From positions 3,720,001 to 3,784,000 of the forward strand of contig NZ_AP022595.1 in assembly GCF_010731875.1 (NCBI RefSeq): a stretch of 64,000 nt of DNA, given 5' to 3'. The stretch is from Mycolicibacterium sarraceniae. GTDB taxonomy: Bacteria > Actinomycetota > Actinomycetes > Mycobacteriales > Mycobacteriaceae. The translations under genes and the position numbers were made by a program. Below are positions 54,871 to 63,397 of the stretch, in pieces; the first letter of the stretch is position 1; every line of letters begins with the position of its first letter. The notes below the pieces were generated by a model. That model was not told the origin of the DNA, did no database searches, and worked only from the letters and a program-made list of their open reading frames with translations.

Positions 54871-55028
54871 GTTATGTGATCATCGGTCGGCAAAGTACGT
54901 TCTCCCACAATCGAAGTCACCAGAACGATAACGGGCGTCGGCGGGGCCCGATAGCCGGCCGAATTGCCGAATAGTGGCTGGGAACACGGAACCGAGCAGG
55001 CCTTTCTGTGCACGGTCGGCCCGGATCG

Positions 55029-55190
55029 ATTGTCGAGTTCCTCGAGGACTCACCGCTGGGTCTGGCCAGCTGGCTTCTGGAGAAGTTCCATGGCTGGTCC
55101 GATACTCGCGGCGGTGTGCCGATCCGCACCGACCGGCTCATCGACAACCTGATGATGTACTGGCTCACCGGGCCAGCCGGTTCGCGCTAG
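55029..55190 (+). pseudogene. Epoxide hydrolase-type alpha/beta hydrolase fragment
   Basis: A short plus-strand piece encodes LEDSPLGLASWLLEKFHGWS, a DTRGG linker and LIDNLMMYWLTGPAGSR-stop. This is the characteristic cap/C-terminal segment of epoxide hydrolase 1-type proteins (DSP.GLA.W..EKF..WSD ... N.M.YW.TG). Neither the nucleophile nor the C-terminal His region is present. Confidence 0.6.
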
Positions 55191-55205
55191 TACAGCAAGG
55201 AGTGG

Positions 55206-55826
55206 TTGACTGGCCGTAGGCTGGCACGAATTGGAGGTGGAGCGATCGTCGACTCGGAGTATGTGAACGCCGATGTCCCCGAAGAGGTCCGCCGCGCCGT
55301 ATTGACCGCTGCCCACGACGAACTGATCCGGTGGGGCTTGGAGCGCTTCGATATCCCCACGCTGTGTGCCCGGCACAAAATCGACGAGGCACTGGTCACC
55401 CTCTATTGGGGTGATGGCCGCAATCTTGCCCTCGACGCGTTGCTGTACTGGAGCGATGAAACCCTCGCCCCGGCTGACACCGGATCCCTGCGCAGCGATC
55501 TGCAGGCACTCGCCGCTGCGGTGGCCCGCCAGGTCAACACCGACACCGGCCGGAGCCTGTTGCGCGCGATGGTCGTCAATGACCGCGCTGCATTCGCCGA
55601 TGACAGAAGGAAGGCGTTCTGGCTGAAACGGTTCGCCGGCTTCCGGATGATCTTCGACCGGGCAGTCGAACGCGGTGAGGTACGGGACGGCGTGGACCTG
55701 ATCGCCGCCATGCAGCTGATACTCGCGCCGATCAACGTGCGCGCGCTCTACACCACCGACCCGATCGAACCGAGTTACTGCGAGGCCATCGCAGACCTGG
55801 CGTGGCACGCCGTCGCGGCGCGCTGA
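55206..55826 (+). CDS. TetR/AcrR-family regulator
   Basis: A protein of up to 206 aa with an N-terminal helix-turn-helix (VRRAVLTAAHDELIRWGLER, FDIPTLCARHKIDEALVTLY, WGDGRNLALDALLYW) and a helical ligand domain (GRSLLRAMVVNDRAAFADDR). The HTH is somewhat divergent from the TetR consensus. The start is uncertain: TTG 55206 gives the longest frame, and GTG 55263 (MNADVPEEVRR) is close to the first recognisable helix. Neighbours are remnants, so its original target operon may be lost. Confidence 0.7.
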   Translation: MTGRRLARIGGGAIVDSEYVNADVPEEVRRAVLTAAHDELIRWGLERFDIPTLCARHKIDEALVTLYWGDGRNLALDALLYWSDETLAPADTGSLRSDLQALAAAVARQVNTDTGRSLLRAMVVNDRAAFADDRRKAFWLKRFAGFRMIFDRAVERGEVRDGVDLIAAMQLILAPINVRALYTTDPIEPSYCEAIADLAWHAVAAR

Positions 55827-55899
55827 GCCCCATCGACGGGTTCAATTGTTATCGGTCCGCCGCCTGCGGTCGACCCCCGGCGTGAGAGCGTAGACCTCT

Positions 55900-56457
55900 A
55901 TGCACACGTACAGCTTTGTCACCTACGAAGAATTCGGTCGCCGATTCTTCGAGGTAGCGGTGACCGAGGAGCGCGTTGCGGCCGCCTTCGCCGAGATCGC
56001 CGGCGGCGAGTTCGAGATGGGCCCGATGGCTCAGGGGCCCGGCGGGCTGGCCAAGGTCACCGCGAAGGTGAAGATCCAGCAGCCGGTGGCCCGGCGCAGC
56101 GTGGGGGACACCATCACGTTCAACATCCGCATCCCGCTGATCATCGAGTTGATCATCGACCTGCGCGTAGATAAACAGCGGTTCACGGTCGACGGTGACA
56201 TCGCGCTGCGGGCCACGGCGCGGGCTGCCGAACCGCTGCTGCTGGTCATCGACGTCGCCAAACCGCGGTCCTCCGATATTGCCGTCCAGGTGGCGTCCAC
56301 ATCGATGCGGGGCGAGATCCTGCGTGTCCTCGCCGGCGTCGACGCCGAGATCCGTCGTTTCGTCGCGGCCTACGTCGCCGATGAGATCGACAGTCCGGGA
56401 GCACAACAAGCGAAAGTCATCGACGTCGTCGAGGCCGTCGCCTCGGCCTGGGACTGA
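55900..56457 (+). CDS. Conserved hypothetical protein (SRPBCC/DUF2505-like)
   Basis: A 185-aa soluble protein beginning MHTYSFVTYEEFGRRFFEVA and containing VTAKVKIQQPVARRSVGDTI, IRIPLIIELIIDLRVDKQRF and VQVASTSMRGEILRVLAGVD. The alternating beta pattern with a final long helix suggests a lipid-binding fold. It resembles small mycobacterial proteins of unknown function next to DUF2993 genes. Coding potential is strong, and the start at ATG 55900 is clear. Role unknown. Confidence 0.7.
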   Translation: MHTYSFVTYEEFGRRFFEVAVTEERVAAAFAEIAGGEFEMGPMAQGPGGLAKVTAKVKIQQPVARRSVGDTITFNIRIPLIIELIIDLRVDKQRFTVDGDIALRATARAAEPLLLVIDVAKPRSSDIAVQVASTSMRGEILRVLAGVDAEIRRFVAAYVADEIDSPGAQQAKVIDVVEAVASAWD

Positions 56458-56467
56458 GGAGATCCCA

Positions 56468-56640
56468 GTGCGCTTCGTCTTTGTGCACGGCGGTTTCCAC
56501 GCGGGCTGATGCTGGGGGCGCACCGTCGCCGAGCTCGACCGGATGGGCCACGACGCGGCCGACGACGTTCTGCCGCACCCGCCGACTCGCCCTGATCTGC
56601 CGCGCAGCGGTGACAGTCTGGCTCGCGGCGATCGTATAAC
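56468..56640 (+). pseudogene. Alpha/beta hydrolase N-terminal remnant with in-frame stop
   Basis: GTG 56468, preceded by GAGGAG, begins RFVFVHGGFHAG, the HGG oxyanion motif of alpha/beta hydrolases. A TGA (56507-56509) interrupts where family members read AWCW. The frame continues CWGRTVAELDRMGHDAA, then degenerates. The catalytic Ser region is absent. Confidence 0.6.
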
Positions 56641-56664
56641 TGACGGCGACAAGCGGTTTGGCGA

Positions 56665-57468
56665 TTAATCGCGCCGGGGGCGGCCGGTGAGATTGATCGC
56701 CAGGCCCACCGCGCTGAGCTGGGTGAGGACGTCTTCGATGCGCCCGGTAGGGACCTCGGCGCGCCACTCCGGCAGGCGTCCGGTCAGGCGCAGCGCGCCT
56801 GGTCTCAACGACAAGCTCGTCAAGGTCAGACCGCTGGTCAGCTGCGGTAAGCGCACCGGATAGGCCGGTGTCTTGGCCGGCAGCGCCCAGCGGCGCCGAC
56901 GGGTCCGCACGGCCCGGGGACGCAGCCACAGCGTGGAGCCGTCGAGTTCCACCTCGACCTCCACACTGCCCAGTCCGGGGCGGCGAGCCCAGCGCAACCG
57001 GACGACGCCGTCATCGTCGACATGCCCCGACACGCGGGGCAGCGCGTCGGAGAACACCTCGTCGAGTGCGTGCGTTGAGACGTCCATGCTCACCTCGACC
57101 GGCGCGGCCACCAACACCGGCGGTATTCCCGGCTGCAGATGCACATTGTGCAGCACTACCGAGGCTCGTTCGAAATACCGCTCATCCCAACGGATATCCG
57201 TGGCGGCCAGCCGTACGTCGTTCAACTGACCGACCGCGAGCCGGCGAACATCGAGCCGCGAATCGAACTCGGTGACGGTCAGGGTGATGTCCCCGCTGTC
57301 CAACCGCACGGTCAGGGTGCGGCCGATCACCAACCGTTTGACGGTGATGAATAGGGTCCGATACGCCACCGCGGCTCCGGAGCTCACCGCCGACGACGAC
57401 CACACAGACGACAGCATGTCCAGCGGCCGCAGGAGATCGAAACGGGCAAGACCCAGCGAACGTGCCAT
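56665..57468 (-). CDS. DUF2993 (LmeA-like) lipid-binding protein
   Basis: A 267-aa protein: residues 15-50 give a hydrophobic N-terminal stretch, followed by TVRLDSGDITLTVTEFDSRL, VRLAATDIRWDERYFERASV, LVAAPVEVSMDVSTHALDEV and LTSLSLRPGALRLTGRLPEW. The pattern matches the DUF2993 domain of LmeA, a periplasmic phosphatidylinositol-binding protein of mycobacteria. No clear cleavable signal is seen. ATG 57468 is preferred over an ATG 16 codons upstream inside the decayed neighbour. Confidence 0.75.
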   Translation of the reverse strand: MARSLGLARFDLLRPLDMLSSVWSSSAVSSGAAVAYRTLFITVKRLVIGRTLTVRLDSGDITLTVTEFDSRLDVRRLAVGQLNDVRLAATDIRWDERYFERASVVLHNVHLQPGIPPVLVAAPVEVSMDVSTHALDEVFSDALPRVSGHVDDDGVVRLRWARRPGLGSVEVEVELDGSTLWLRPRAVRTRRRRWALPAKTPAYPVRLPQLTSGLTLTSLSLRPGALRLTGRLPEWRAEVPTGRIEDVLTQLSAVGLAINLTGRPRRD

Positions 57469-57470
57469 TA

Positions 57471-57921
57471 CAGATCCAGCTCCAGGTGGCCGCCCTCGGG
57501 TGCGCGCGACACGCATGTCAGCATCATCCTGCGTGTTCGACCTCTTCGCTGCCGTGCCAGCGGAATACGTCGACCAGGGTGTGGGGCAGGATCGGCTCGG
57601 CGTTCACGCCGCGGGCAACCATCAGGTCGTTCAGCACCTGGTCGTGGACGTCGGCGTGGGTGGCTTGCTGGCCGATGAACCCGCGCATATCTTCGGCCAG
57701 CCGCGAATCCTTCACCAGCGGCAGCGCCTCGTTGTAGGTCTGGACGAACCAGCGTTCGGCCACCGGGAGCACGATATTGAGCAATCCGATCATGTGGGAG
57801 GCGACCGGATGGCCCGGAATACAGTGCAACGGGGGTCCGAGACGTCGAAGTCGACCTTGCGGGCCCGGATCTGCACCCGGCCAGGATCGATCTCGTGTTC
57901 GAAGCGGTGTGGGCGCGGCAT
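57471..57921 (-). pseudogene. Metal-dependent hydrolase-like gene fused by deletion to an iron-sulfur/oxidoreductase C-terminus
   Basis: From ATG 57921 the sequence MPRPHRFEHEIDPGRVQIRA, then KVDFDVSD changes frame near 57835 to LHCIPGHPVASHMIGLLNIV, RWFVQTYNEALPLVKDSRLA and EDMRGFIGQQATHADVHDQV, the start of a PF10118-like predicted metal-dependent hydrolase. It then jumps to LVDVFRWHGSEEVEH, skipping about 60 residues of the family. Close to the end, in another frame, MMLTCVSRAPEGGHLELDL-stop looks like the ferredoxin tail of an FNR-type oxidoreductase. At least two deletions are needed to explain it. Confidence 0.6.
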
Positions 57922-57969
57922 GAGCACAACCTCCCGGCAGACTGCCGCGAGTCTAGCCGACGGGACCTG

Positions 57970-58386
57970 TTAGCCGACCTGAGTCGGCGTCACGATCACC
58001 GTGCCGGGAGCTCCCGGTGTCGGGCGGCCACCGCCATCGGCGGGAATCGTGGGCCCGGCGGGTGCGGTGCCGGCCGAGCTCGGCGGCGGAGCCTCCGGCT
58101 GGGCGGCCTTCTCGCAGTTCAGCATCAGCGACATCTTGCCGCTGGCCAGGTATTTCTGGCTCTGCACGATGCACTTGGCCTGTGGCACGTCACTGCCGAC
58201 CGAGCCGCCGAAGACGGTCTGGATGCCCTGGGCGTGCAGGATCGCGACGGCCTTGTAATACGGCTCGCCGAGGATGTTCATAGTTCCACCGGCGTTCGGG
58301 TCGGCGTTGCTGGAACCCATGCTCAGGGCGGCTGCTGCCGAACCCGCGGCAAGCGCTCCAGCGGCCACCAGGATGAGCCTGTTCAC
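57970..58386 (-). CDS. Small secreted protein with proline-rich tail
   Basis: A 138-aa protein with a clear signal peptide (MNRLILVAAGALAAGSAAAA, cleavage probably near SSNADP). A short conserved globular part follows (NILGEPYYKAVAILHAQGIQ, VGSDVPQAKCIVQSQKYLAS, LNCEKA, with two Cys that may pair) and a Pro/Gly-rich C-terminus. It resembles a family of small mycobacterial exported proteins of unknown function. Intact and probably monocistronic. Confidence 0.75.
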   Translation of the reverse strand: MNRLILVAAGALAAGSAAAALSMGSSNADPNAGGTMNILGEPYYKAVAILHAQGIQTVFGGSVGSDVPQAKCIVQSQKYLASGKMSLMLNCEKAAQPEAPPPSSAGTAPAGPTIPADGGGRPTPGAPGTVIVTPTQVG

Positions 58387-58534
58387 TCGAACCTCCGTCT
58401 GTGTCTCCGGTCGAACATAGCGCAGGGTGATTCAAGATCGCCCAACGGGCAGATCCCACCAGCCTCTTGCGGTCTATCGTCACAACCGCTGTCAGACGTT
58501 TCATCCGCCGCCGAACTCGACGCTTTATCGCGTC

Positions 58535-58597
58535 TCAGGGGGCGTTGCCGCGCAGGATCGTGTAGCCGGCGAATGTCTCGCCTTCGGCCAGCGGCAT
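58535..58597 (-). pseudogene. Ser/Thr protein kinase N-terminal stub (20 codons)
   Basis: ATG 58597 begins MPLAEGETFAGYTILRGNAP-stop. MPLAEG..FAGYTI.R is the standard N-terminus of PknF/PknE-type mycobacterial kinases just before the Gly-rich loop. Everything after residue 16 has been deleted. The stop is at 58535. Confidence 0.55.
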
Positions 58598-58606
58598 GGC
58601 CCGATC

Positions 58607-59287
58607 CTACAAACGTCCCACCCGCGCCGGATCGTTGCGGCCCAGGTGGTGAAGGGTGCCGGCCCGCAGGGCGGGCAGGTCGTCGGTGACTCCGAGTACC
58701 CGCAGGCAGGCGTCGGCGACGTGGCCGGCCAACCTCGCGCGATCGGGCTGCGGGGTCCGCGACCACATGTTCACCAACGACTCGACCAGGCGGAAGGGCA
58801 GGTCGGCGGCATCATCGGCGACTCCGGTCGCACCAAGGATGATCCGGCTGAGGTCGAGATACGCCAGCCGCAGGCGCTCGCGTTCGGTCCAGAACGTGGC
58901 CAATCGGGCTTCCCGTAGCTCGGGCATCAAATACAGCGCACCAAGGTTCCACCGCGACGTCAGCAACTGCGCACCGTCGAAGGCGGCCAGGGTGTGCAGA
59001 CACTGTTCCGGCGACGGATCAGCCTGCTGCAGGTCGGCCAGGAACGTCAGGGTCGGCGTGACGGTCTGATGAAGCAACGCCGACAACAGCTCGTCCTTGG
59101 TCTTGAAGTAGTGATATAGCGAGGCCTGCCGGATGCCGACCGCCTCAGCGATCGCCCGGGTGGATGTACTCGCATAACCGCGGGTGGTGAACAGTTCCCC
59201 CGCAGCGTCGAGGATCTCCTCCCGGGCCGTAGTGCCGGGCCTGCGCTGTTCGGTCAAGCGCGGGCGGCCCGACCGCGTTGTCTCCAT
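58607..59287 (-). CDS. TetR-family regulator of the adjacent ABC transporter operon
   Basis: A 226-aa repressor: AREEILDAAGELFTTRGYAS, TSTRAIAEAVGIRQASLYHY and FKTKDELLSALLHQTV form a canonical TetR HTH, followed by a helical ligand domain (LPFRLVESLVNMWSRTPQPD). I prefer ATG 59287 (METTRSGRPRL) over ATG 59311. It is divergent from the transporter operon, with a perfect palindrome between the two, so local autoregulation and control of the transporter are likely. Confidence 0.87.
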   Translation of the reverse strand: METTRSGRPRLTEQRRPGTTAREEILDAAGELFTTRGYASTSTRAIAEAVGIRQASLYHYFKTKDELLSALLHQTVTPTLTFLADLQQADPSPEQCLHTLAAFDGAQLLTSRWNLGALYLMPELREARLATFWTERERLRLAYLDLSRIILGATGVADDAADLPFRLVESLVNMWSRTPQPDRARLAGHVADACLRVLGVTDDLPALRAGTLHHLGRNDPARVGRL

Positions 59288-59335
59288 GGATCCGATGTTG
59301 GCCCACATCACCTGCGAAAAGACAGACCTCGGGAT

Positions 59336-59355
59336 TTTCTGTCACACGACAGAAA
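59336..59355 (+). promoter_or_regulatory. Candidate TetR operator
   Basis: TTTCTGTC-ACAC-GACAGAAA is a perfect 8-bp inverted repeat with a 4-bp spacer, 48 bp upstream of the TetR start and 152 bp before the transporter start. Another GACAGA half-site lies 14 bp to its left (59321-59326). Size and symmetry fit TetR-family operators. Confidence 0.6.
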
Positions 59356-59507
59356 CGCGCGATACCTATCGGTTACGCGCCGTCTTGGTTTGGTTACGCC
59401 AGCGACACCCACCGCGACACGAGGCCCGCAAAACTGTCAATCGACAGGCTGATGGCTCACCGGTGAGTCCATCCTCGTTACCCTTCTGACCCTCGGGGAG
59501 ACTCCGC

Positions 59508-61508
59508 ATGGCGAGCGCCGGAAGTGTTGCGCTACGACCTGACGCCCCGGCGACGACGCCGGTCGGCGACGTGGTCGCGGCAGTGGACGATTTAAGCGTC
59601 ACGTTCCGCCGCAACGGCAAGGACGTCCGCGCGCTGCGTGGTGTGTCACTAGACATCGCTCCCGGCGAGATCGTCGGTCTGGTCGGCGAATCCGGATCCG
59701 GCAAGAGCGTGCTTGGCTTCAGCATGCTCGGACTGCTCGGGTCCGCCAAGACCATTGGCAACGTGCGGGTTTGCGGTACCGACATGCTCACCGGTGCGGA
59801 TAAACAGTTGCGCAAGGTGCGGCGGCTGGATCTGGGCGCGGTGTTCCAGGATCCGATGACCTCGCTGAACCCCACTATGCGGATCGGCAAACAGGTCGAA
59901 GAGGTGGCCGGCAGCAGTGCTGAAGCACTCAAACTGCTTACTGCCGTTGGCATTCCGGACCCAAAGCGTCGGATGCGGGCCTATCCGCACGAGCTGTCCG
60001 GTGGCTTGCGCCAGCGGGTGATGATCGCGATCGCGGTGGCCGGTGAGCCCGAGTTGATCGTCGCCGACGAGCCGACCACCGCACTAGATGTCACCGTGCA
60101 GGCCCAGGTGCTGGCGCTGCTGCAGCGGCTGCGCACCGAGATCGGCTGCAGCATTGTGCTGATCACTCACGACCTCGGGGTGGCTGCCCAGATCGCTGAC
60201 CGGATCGCGGTGCTCTATGCCGGGCGGATCGCCGAGATCGGCCCGACCGCAGAGGTGCTGGCCGCTCCCGCGCATCCTTACACTCACGGCCTGCTGCAAT
60301 CGCGGCTCACGTTAGACACGTTGCGCGACCGCCCGCTGGCCGCGATGGCCGGCCAGGTGCCCAGCCCCACCGCACCGCTGCCCGGCTGCGCATTTGTGCC
60401 GCGATGCGCGGTGGCACGGGCCGAGTGTTCTTCCACACCAACCGATCCGGTCATCGTCGCCGCGAACCGGGTAAGCGCCTGCGTCATCGAGCCAGAGCAG
60501 ATGCGGGCCGAGCTCGCCGGTATCGTCGCCGCCGAAACCGAAGCTTTCGCCGACCGGGCCGCGGTCGATGTCGAGCAGTCTCCGGCCGTCGATGTCCGCA
60601 CCGTCACCAAGGCCTTCACCGTCCGCCAGCGCTGGCTCGATGGCTCGGGCACACCGGCGAGCAAACTCCAGGCGCTGCGTGGGGTGTCGCTGACCGTCGC
60701 CCATGGCGAATCGGTGGCGCTGGTGGGGGAGAGCGGCTCGGGCAAGTCGACCTTGCTAAGGATCATCGCCGGCCTGGACAAAGCGACCACCGGCGAGGTC
60801 GCGCTGGCCGCAAACCAACGCCCGCAGATGGTCTTTCAGGACGCCGGCGCCTCACTGACGCCGTGGCTGTCGGTGGGCGAACTGATCGGCGAGCGCCTGC
60901 GCGGTACGACGATGTCGCGTGCCGAACGCAAGGACGCCGTCGCCGCGGTGCTCGAGCGGGTCGGGTTGCCCCAGGACATCGTCAAGTCGCGGGCGGCGCA
61001 GCTCTCCGGCGGTCAGCGCCAGCGTGTTTCGCTGGCGCGGGCGACGGTGATCCCGCCACAGGTGCTGCTGTGCGACGAACCGACCAGCGCGCTCGACGTG
61101 TCGCTGGCGGCCTCGGTGCTCAACCTGATCGGCGAACTGCGCCGCGGGCTGGACATGTCGGTGGTGTTCGTGACCCACGACCTGTCGGTCGCACGGGTGG
61201 TCGCCGACCGGATCGCGGTGATGTACCTGGGCCGCATCGTTGAGATCGGCCCAGCCGAGGACGTCATCGGACGCCCGACCCACCCCTACACCCAGGCGCT
61301 CGTCGATGCGATCCCCGATCTGGGCCGCGACTGCCAGGTGCTGGCCGGGGAGCCCGCTAGCCCGCTGTCGCCGCCGACGGGATGCGCCTTTCACCCCAGG
61401 TGCCCCATCGCGATCGGCACGTGCAGCGATCTCGAACTCGACGTGCGGCTGGAAGGTATACCTGGCAGCCCGCACCAGGTCGCCTGTATCGAACGAAAGG
61501 CGCGCTGA
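59508..61508 (+). CDS. Peptide/nickel-type ABC transporter, fused double ATPase
   Basis: A 666-aa protein with two ABC domains joined, equivalent to DppD plus DppF. Domain 1: Walker [14 protein letters not shown] at about 57, signature LSGGLRQRV, Walker [14 protein letters not shown], then the oligopeptide-type C-terminal cysteine region ([15 protein letters not shown]). Domain 2: Walker [10 protein letters not shown] at about 406, [26 protein letters not shown] and [15 protein letters not shown]. It energises uptake of peptides or similar solutes. It begins an operon under the TetR palindrome; no substrate-binding protein gene lies within the window. Confidence 0.93.
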   Translation: MASAGSVALRPDAPATTPVGDVVAAVDDLSVTFRRNGKDVRALRGVSLDIAPGEIVGLVGESGSGKSVLGFSMLGLLGSAKTIGNVRVCGTDMLTGADKQLRKVRRLDLGAVFQDPMTSLNPTMRIGKQVEEVAGSSAEALKLLTAVGIPDPKRRMRAYPHELSGGLRQRVMIAIAVAGEPELIVADEPTTALDVTVQAQVLALLQRLRTEIGCSIVLITHDLGVAAQIADRIAVLYAGRIAEIGPTAEVLAAPAHPYTHGLLQSRLTLDTLRDRPLAAMAGQVPSPTAPLPGCAFVPRCAVARAECSSTPTDPVIVAANRVSACVIEPEQMRAELAGIVAAETEAFADRAAVDVEQSPAVDVRTVTKAFTVRQRWLDGSGTPASKLQALRGVSLTVAHGESVALVGESGSGKSTLLRIIAGLDKATTGEVALAANQRPQMVFQDAGASLTPWLSVGELIGERLRGTTMSRAERKDAVAAVLERVGLPQDIVKSRAAQLSGGQRQRVSLARATVIPPQVLLCDEPTSALDVSLAASVLNLIGELRRGLDMSVVFVTHDLSVARVVADRIAVMYLGRIVEIGPAEDVIGRPTHPYTQALVDAIPDLGRDCQVLAGEPASPLSPPTGCAFHPRCPIAIGTCSDLELDVRLEGIPGSPHQVACIERKAR

Positions 61509-62377
61509 TGGCTATCGCGTTACCCGCCCCGGCTCTGCTTCGCAGCCGTGAGAAGCGGATGGCGGCACTGGCAGGAGATCGTGCGCTGGTGCTGAATTGG
61601 CTTGGTGCGTCGCTGATTCTGCTGGTGACCCTGATCGCAGTCGCCGTACCGCTGCTCGCTCCGTACGATCCGCTGGTGCCGGTAGGGATGCCCCTGCAGG
61701 CACCCGGCAAGGACGGCTTCCTCTTGGGTACCGACAGCGTGGGCCGCGACATCTCGACCCGGGTGCTGTTCGGTGTACGGTCCAGCTGGTTTGCAGCACT
61801 GGTCGTGGTTGCGGTGGGACTGCTGATCGGCGGCGTCGTCGGACTGATCGCCGGGGCGACCGGCGGCTGGCTGGATGCCACCCTGATGCGCATCACCGAC
61901 GGGTTCCTGTCGCTGCCCGCACCGGTTCTCGCGATCGCCGTCGTGGCCGCGTTGGGGCCCGGCTTCATCCACACCCTGATCGCGGTGTCGATCGTGTGGT
62001 GGCCGTTCTACGCCAGACTGGTTCGCGGTGAGATCGCCCGACTGGCCGCGCGACCGCACGTCGAGGCTGCCCGGCTGGCCGGCGTGGGACCGGTCCGCCT
62101 CGCCATGCGTCACCTGCTGCCGGGGGCGGTACCCAACGCACTGGTGGCCGCCAGCCTCGACCTCGGGACGCTGATTCTCACCTTGGCCGCGCTGTCGTTC
62201 CTGGGACTTGGCCAGTCCGCCCCGGCGCCCGAGCTGGGCGCCGACGCCGCCCGCAACCTCAGCTATTTCCTGCAGCAGTGGTGGATTCCGGTGATGCCCG
62301 GCCTCGGGGTGCTGGTCCTCGCGGTGATCGGCAACATCGCCGGCGACAGCCTGCGCAACCTGATGAAGACGAGCTAG
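61508..62377 (+). CDS. Peptide/nickel-type ABC transporter permease (DppC-like)
   Basis: A 289-aa membrane protein with an N-terminal helix after a basic segment, LAPYDPLVPVGMPLQAP, GTDSVGRDISTRVLFGVRSS (typical DppC/OppC), and the EAA-like loop AARLAGVGPVRLAMRHLLPG. It has six predicted membrane segments. ATG 61508 shares a base with the ATPase stop. Pairs with the DppB-like permease 10 bp downstream. Confidence 0.92.
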   Translation: MAIALPAPALLRSREKRMAALAGDRALVLNWLGASLILLVTLIAVAVPLLAPYDPLVPVGMPLQAPGKDGFLLGTDSVGRDISTRVLFGVRSSWFAALVVVAVGLLIGGVVGLIAGATGGWLDATLMRITDGFLSLPAPVLAIAVVAALGPGFIHTLIAVSIVWWPFYARLVRGEIARLAARPHVEAARLAGVGPVRLAMRHLLPGAVPNALVAASLDLGTLILTLAALSFLGLGQSAPAPELGADAARNLSYFLQQWWIPVMPGLGVLVLAVIGNIAGDSLRNLMKTS

Positions 62378-62387
62378 GAGGCCGCCG

Positions 62388-63392
62388 ATGAGAACATTCG
62401 TCATTTCCCGGCTGGGGGCCACCGCAGTGATCCTTGTCGCGTTGACCGCGGTGATGTTTGTGCTGCAACACATTTCGCCACTGGATCCGGTCAAGGCTCA
62501 GATGGGCGCGCAGGCGTCAGCATCGGCGGTCGCCGCACGCCGGGAAGCGCTCGGCCTCAACGACCCGATCTTCACCCAGTTCTGGCACTACCTCACCGGC
62601 GCGGTGCAGGGTGACCTCGGGACGTCCTACCGGACCCGGCATCCCGTCGCGTCCGATCTCGGCAGCTTCTTCCCGGCCACGTTGGAGCTGGCGCTCTACG
62701 GCCTCGGTATCGCGTTGCTGCTCGCCGTCCTGCTGGCGTTCAGCACGACGTTGAAGTGGCGGGGATCGGCTGTGCTGCGGGCGATCCTGTTCACCGGCGC
62801 GTCGGCGCCCATGTTCCTGCTCGGCATCCTCGGGCTGATCGTGTTCTATCAGAAGCTGGGTTGGGTGCCTGCCAACGGCCGCACCGGGATCAGCAACCCA
62901 CCGACCGGACCCACCGGATTGCTGACCGTCGATGGCCTGCTCAGTGGACGCTTCGACGTCGTCACCGACGCGCTGCACCATCTGATCCTGCCGGCGCTGG
63001 TGATGGCGCTGGGACCCGCGGTGGCGATCGGCCGGGTGCTTCGGTCGAGCCTGCTAACCGACATGGACAGCGACTACGCGCGCACCGCGCGGGCAAAAGG
63101 CTTGTCGGAGAGCAGGATCGTGGCCAGCCACGTGCTGCGGAACTGCATCGGCTCGTCGTTGTCGATGACCGGCCTGCAGATCGGGCTGATGTTCAGCGGC
63201 GTGCTGGTCGTCGAGCAGGTCTTCGGCTGGCCGGGAATCGGCCAGTACATCGCCCAGAGCATTCCAGTCGCCGACTTCCCGGCGATCGCCGGCGTGACGC
63301 TGATGCTCGGCGCCCTCTACGTCTTCATCAATACGGCCGTGGATCTTCTCCAGGCCGCCGCAGACCCCCGCATCGCAGCAATAGGAGGATAG
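62388..63392 (+). CDS. Peptide/nickel-type ABC transporter permease (DppB-like)
   Basis: A 334-aa permease: FVISRLGATAVILVALTAVM N-terminal helix, GLNDPIFTQFWHYLTGAVQG, DLGTSYRTRHPVASDL (DppB hallmark), and the cytoplasmic loop YARTARAKGLSESRIVASHV with the EAA-type motif, then MFSGVLVVEQVFGWPGIGQY. AGGAGG precedes ATG 62388. Normal length. Confidence 0.93.
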   Translation: MRTFVISRLGATAVILVALTAVMFVLQHISPLDPVKAQMGAQASASAVAARREALGLNDPIFTQFWHYLTGAVQGDLGTSYRTRHPVASDLGSFFPATLELALYGLGIALLLAVLLAFSTTLKWRGSAVLRAILFTGASAPMFLLGILGLIVFYQKLGWVPANGRTGISNPPTGPTGLLTVDGLLSGRFDVVTDALHHLILPALVMALGPAVAIGRVLRSSLLTDMDSDYARTARAKGLSESRIVASHVLRNCIGSSLSMTGLQIGLMFSGVLVVEQVFGWPGIGQYIAQSIPVADFPAIAGVTLMLGALYVFINTAVDLLQAAADPRIAAIGG

Positions 63393-63397
63393 GTTAG

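Noticed and set aside
56507..56509. In-frame TGA in the alpha/beta hydrolase start as selenocysteine or readthrough
   Set aside because: There is no SECIS-like structure, the position is not a catalytic Cys site, and the rest of the gene is degenerate.
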